NCBI GenBank assembly: GCA_002368715.1
Contig: DFEO01000136.1
Span: 1 to 7,774 of the forward strand
Source of the DNA: Ruminococcus sp. UBA3800
GTDB lineage: Bacteria > Bacillota > Clostridia > Oscillospirales > Ruminococcaceae
Length of the DNA stretch: 7,774 nt
Direction: 5' to 3'
Shown: piece by piece, positions 5,398-7,774 of the stretch
How the letters are laid out: each line of letters opens with the position of its first letter
Numbering within the stretch: position 1 is the first letter of the stretch
The notes under the pieces: generated by a model
What the model was told of the DNA's origin: nothing
Seen by the model: the letters and a program-made list of their open reading frames with translations, nothing else
The model's database searches: none
Made by a program: the position numbers and the translations under genes

Positions 5398-6453
5398 ATG
5401 AAGAAAGCTGTATTGATCGTGCTGCTCCTGCTGTCTGCGGCAGCACTCGTTTTTGTTTATAATGATGATTTTCTCTACTCGCAGCAGATAATGAAGATCA
5501 CAAAGATAGAAACTGTCAGCGAAGAGATATACCGCAATAACCTCGATCTGAAGGAAGAACACTATACCCGGAGGATAACGGGAGAGATCCAAAACGGTAA
5601 ACAAAAGGGCACACAGAGATCTTTTCTGTATGATGAGACCTTTTCATCCGTTGTGACAGACAGGTTCAGGGTGGGTGACAAGGTGTTTATCGATGGCACT
5701 GACCTTCAGCTGAAACGAGATCTTTATCTTACGCTTATCGTGTGCGTGTTTGTGGTGCTGATATATATTGTGGGCTCGTTCAAGGGGCTCTTGTCAGTGG
5801 CAAGTGTTGTGATAAACTCGGTCATCTTTTACATAGGGCTCTACCTTTATATCAACGGTGTTCATCTGCTGTTTTTATGCGTTATAGAGATATTGGTGTT
5901 CTCTGTGCTGTCGCTGCTTCTTGCAAGCGGTGCCAACAAAAAAACACTGTCAGCTGTTATCTCGGTGATGATCTCTTCCATTGTGATGCTGTCGCTGCTT
6001 ATGATCGTTGTTAAGATCACAGACTATAAAGGGATAAACTTCAATGAGCTGTCGTTTCTGACCGTTCCTGCCGAGGATATTATCCTGCCTGAGCTTCTTA
6101 TCGGCTCTGTCGGTGCGGTTATGGACGTTGCTATCACGATATCGTCGGCTATGGCAGAGCTTATAGAAAAAAACAGAGACATTTCAGAAAAGCAGCTCAA
6201 TAAGTCGGCAAAAGAGATAGGCAAGGACATTATGGGAACGATGAGCAATGTTTTGTTTTTCACCTATCTGTGTGCGGGGCTTCCCGTTTTCGTTCTTGCC
6301 ATAAGAAACGGGTTTTTGCTGAAAAACTATATCTCAAGCAATTTTTCGCTTGAGCTGTCAAGGTTTCTCGCAGGCAGCATCGGTATAGTTATAACCATAC
6401 CGATAAGCGCCTTTGTGTCTGTAAGGATAATGAAGCGAGGTGTAAAGGGATGA
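5398..6453 (+). CDS. YibE/F-family multi-spanning membrane protein (YibE-like)
   Basis: The 351-residue product starts at ATG 5398, preceded by the Shine-Dalgarno-like AGGGTGG (5386-5392). The in-frame GTG at 5389 overlaps that site and is rejected as start. Residues 2-20 are an N-terminal membrane helix. Residues about 22-106 form a predicted extracytoplasmic beta domain with TGEIQNGKQKGTQ and RVGDKVFI, as expected for the YibE type. Seven further hydrophobic segments follow, at about 109-126, 130-151, 155-177, 184-205, 229-255, 286-302 and 322-343. The family core DVAITISSAM (243-252) and IGKDIMGTM (274-282) lies around the fifth of these. The function of YibE/F proteins is not established; a transport or membrane-integrity role is only guessed. 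It overlaps the next gene by four bases (ATGA), so the two are translationally coupled. Confidence 0.9.
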   Translation: MKKAVLIVLLLLSAAALVFVYNDDFLYSQQIMKITKIETVSEEIYRNNLDLKEEHYTRRITGEIQNGKQKGTQRSFLYDETFSSVVTDRFRVGDKVFIDGTDLQLKRDLYLTLIVCVFVVLIYIVGSFKGLLSVASVVINSVIFYIGLYLYINGVHLLFLCVIEILVFSVLSLLLASGANKKTLSAVISVMISSIVMLSLLMIVVKITDYKGINFNELSFLTVPAEDIILPELLIGSVGAVMDVAITISSAMAELIEKNRDISEKQLNKSAKEIGKDIMGTMSNVLFFTYLCAGLPVFVLAIRNGFLLKNYISSNFSLELSRFLAGSIGIVITIPISAFVSVRIMKRGVKG

Positions 6454-7235
6454 ATGTTGTTCTTGCTGTTATCCTGTTCGTGCTGATGCTTTATATCGAC
6501 AGAAAACGCGGACTTAAACTGTTTTTTTCGCTGGCTGTCAATTTTGCGGTGCTGATAGTTATTTTCTATCTCACGGCGCTCGGCTTCAATGCTGTTGTCT
6601 GCTCGCTGATAGGGTGCTTCACCGTAAGCTGTGTTATGCTGTTTTTTGTAAACGGCGAAAGCGTAAAGACCGTGTCCAGCATAAAGGCGATAGCTGTTGT
6701 GCTTATCATATTGTCGGTGCTTATCTTCTCGATGACGTATGTTTCGAGGATAGCAGGATTTGGTTATGAGTCCTACGAGGAGATCAATATGTTCTCCTAT
6801 GATGTAAAGATAGATTTTACCGACATTGCTATATCCATGATACTTTTCAGCCTGATAGGTGCCACAGTCGATTCGTCGATAGCCATATCGTCTGCTTTGT
6901 ATGAGGTTTATGAAAACAACAGTGAGCTGTCTGCAAGGGAGCTTTTCGTTTCGGGTATGAACATAGGAAAGGACATCCTCTGCACCACAGCAAACACTCT
7001 GATGTTTGCCTTCCTGGGAGATTTTATGACGCTGCTCATCTGGTTTTACAAGTGCGGATACTCCTTCGGTGAGATAGTAAATGCCAAGACCTTTGCCGCC
7101 GAGCTGATAAGGATCCTTTTCAGTGCAACGGGCTGCATCATAGTTATACCTGTTACGGCATTTCTTACTGCTAAGGCACTAAAAAAAGAAAAGGCCGAAG
7201 ACGGCCCCGATGTGATAACAAACAACGGATCATAA
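6450..7235 (+). CDS. YibE/F-family membrane protein (YibF-like), paralogue of the upstream gene
   Basis: The 261-residue product starts at an ATG overlapping the upstream TGA, with GAGGTG at 6437-6442, 7 nt before it. It has about seven hydrophobic segments (2-15, 24-45, 46-66, 79-97, 125-150, 182-200, 222-243). Its core GATVDSSIAISSAL (137-150) and NIGKDILCTTANTL (171-184) aligns directly with the first protein, so the two are paralogues. It lacks the first protein's N-terminal extracytoplasmic domain, which accounts for most of the 90-residue length difference. A charged tail (KKEKAEDGPD) is probably cytoplasmic. The pair probably forms a heteromeric membrane complex, as the gene order and coupling suggest, but its substrate is unknown. 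Confidence 0.9.
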   Translation: MNVVLAVILFVLMLYIDRKRGLKLFFSLAVNFAVLIVIFYLTALGFNAVVCSLIGCFTVSCVMLFFVNGESVKTVSSIKAIAVVLIILSVLIFSMTYVSRIAGFGYESYEEINMFSYDVKIDFTDIAISMILFSLIGATVDSSIAISSALYEVYENNSELSARELFVSGMNIGKDILCTTANTLMFAFLGDFMTLLIWFYKCGYSFGEIVNAKTFAAELIRILFSATGCIIVIPVTAFLTAKALKKEKAEDGPDVITNNGS

Positions 7236-7267
7236 AAACAGGCACCGGTGTGGGTGCCTGTTTTTTT
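7234..7267. terminator. Bidirectional terminator between the YibE/F pair and purD
   Basis: The 13-bp stem 7234-7246/7253-7265 (core ACAGGCACC/GGTGCCTGT) has a 6-nt loop. It runs into seven Ts at 7261-7267 on the plus strand and into five Ts on the minus strand (complement of 7234-7238). It overlaps the last two bases of the yibF-like stop codon and lies 10 nt beyond the stop codon of purD, serving both convergent units. Confidence 0.93.
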
Positions 7268-7274
7268 GACTATT

Positions 7275-7774
7275 TTACTGTCTGAGGTAAACTCCGTTTT
7301 CCTCGATATAGTCCTCCATATCCTCTTTATAGCCAAGCTCCAGAGGATCTTCGGGAACTGCTTTAAGCGCACGCTGACCGATATCCCTTCTGAAATGAGC
7401 GCCGTCAAAGCTTATCTTTGAAACAGCTTCATAGGACTTGTCAAGTGCACCCTGGAGAGTGTATGCTGTGCAGGTAACGCCCAGCACTCTTCCGCCCGAG
7501 GTAACAAAACGCTCACCGTCAAGCTTGGTGCCTGCGTGATAAACGAAAGCCCCCTCGACCTGTCCCTTGTCATCAAGGCCGGAAATGATCTTTCCTTTTT
7601 CATACTTAACAGGATATCCGCCGCTTGCCATGACTACACAGGTGCAGAAGCCCGTTTTCCAGCTGATCTTCATATCCGAAAGCTTGTGCTCCCAGATAGC
7701 CTTGAAGATCTCGCAGAGATCGCTCTCAAGCATAGGCAGGACAACCTGTGTCTCGGGATCACCGAAACGGCAGT
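7275..7774 (-). CDS. purD: Phosphoribosylamine-glycine ligase (GARS), C-terminal part, 5' end outside window
   Basis: GARS joins glycine to phosphoribosylamine using ATP, the second step of de novo purine synthesis in the cytoplasm. The 165 codons present read C-R-F-G-D-P-E-T-Q-V-V-L-P-M-L from the right edge, which is the family's RFGDPE metal-binding motif. They continue with MASGGYPVKYEKGK, VEGAFVYHAGT, VTSGGRVLGVT and ISFDGAHFRRDIGQRAL, all typical of the ATP-grasp C lobe and the C-terminal domain. The ATG at 7733 is internal, not a start. A tail of about 29 residues after QRAL (KAVPEDPLELGYKEDMEDYIEENGVYLRQ in two stretches) extends past the point where many GARS proteins end. GARS is usually about 420 residues, so the missing N-terminal portion is about 60%. 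The gene runs toward the YibE/F pair and ends at TAA 7275-7277. Confidence 0.97.
   Translation of the reverse strand, partial: CRFGDPETQVVLPMLESDLCEIFKAIWEHKLSDMKISWKTGFCTCVVMASGGYPVKYEKGKIISGLDDKGQVEGAFVYHAGTKLDGERFVTSGGRVLGVTCTAYTLQGALDKSYEAVSKISFDGAHFRRDIGQRALKAVPEDPLELGYKEDMEDYIEENGVYLRQ

Overview
The window looks like chromosomal DNA of an anaerobic, low-to-mid GC Clostridia member, most likely a Ruminococcus-like Oscillospiraceae. The clues are a secreted protein ending in a type I dockerin (the cellulosome plug-in module), a CotH-type lipoprotein, a pair of small CotF-type spore-coat-like proteins and a tandem YibE/F membrane pair. No rRNA, tRNA, CRISPR array, insertion sequence or phage gene was seen. 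The assignment to organism is inference from gene content only.

Layout. (1) Bases 1-737 (+): 3' part of an SPFH/band-7 (stomatin-like) membrane-scaffold gene with a hendecad-repeat coiled coil, closed by a hairpin. (2) 834-2696 (-): a 620-residue secreted multidomain protein made of a signal peptide, a cohesin-like beta domain, a row of His/Cys repeats that includes a nearly perfect 234-bp tandem duplication, a carboxypeptidase-regulatory-like beta domain and a C-terminal dockerin. It has its own convincing promoter and terminator. (3) 2697-2993: a divergent intergenic region with the promoter of gene 2, a possible bulged helix and an inverted repeat just before the next ribosome binding site. 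(4) 2994-4682 (+): a CotH-family lipoprotein kinase-like protein, then a strong terminator. (5) 4819-4992 and 5013-5252 (+): two small CotF/spore-coat-like proteins in one transcription unit, ended by a strong terminator. (6) 5398-6453 and 6450-7235 (+): two paralogous YibE/F-family membrane proteins, overlapping by ATGA, with a promoter upstream. (7) 7275-7774 (-): the 3' part of purD, convergent with the YibE/F pair across a shared bidirectional terminator.

How they may work together. The genes form several independent transcription units, so no single pathway is evident. The most suggestive grouping is the head-to-head pair of a secreted dockerin/cohesin-like/His-Cys-repeat protein and a surface CotH-like lipoprotein, followed by two small coat-like proteins. 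CotH-family proteins are known protein kinases acting on coat proteins in Bacillus, so a surface or spore-envelope phosphorylation function is a reasonable hypothesis but is not shown by the sequence. The other genes (purD, SPFH, YibE/F) look like ordinary neighbours.
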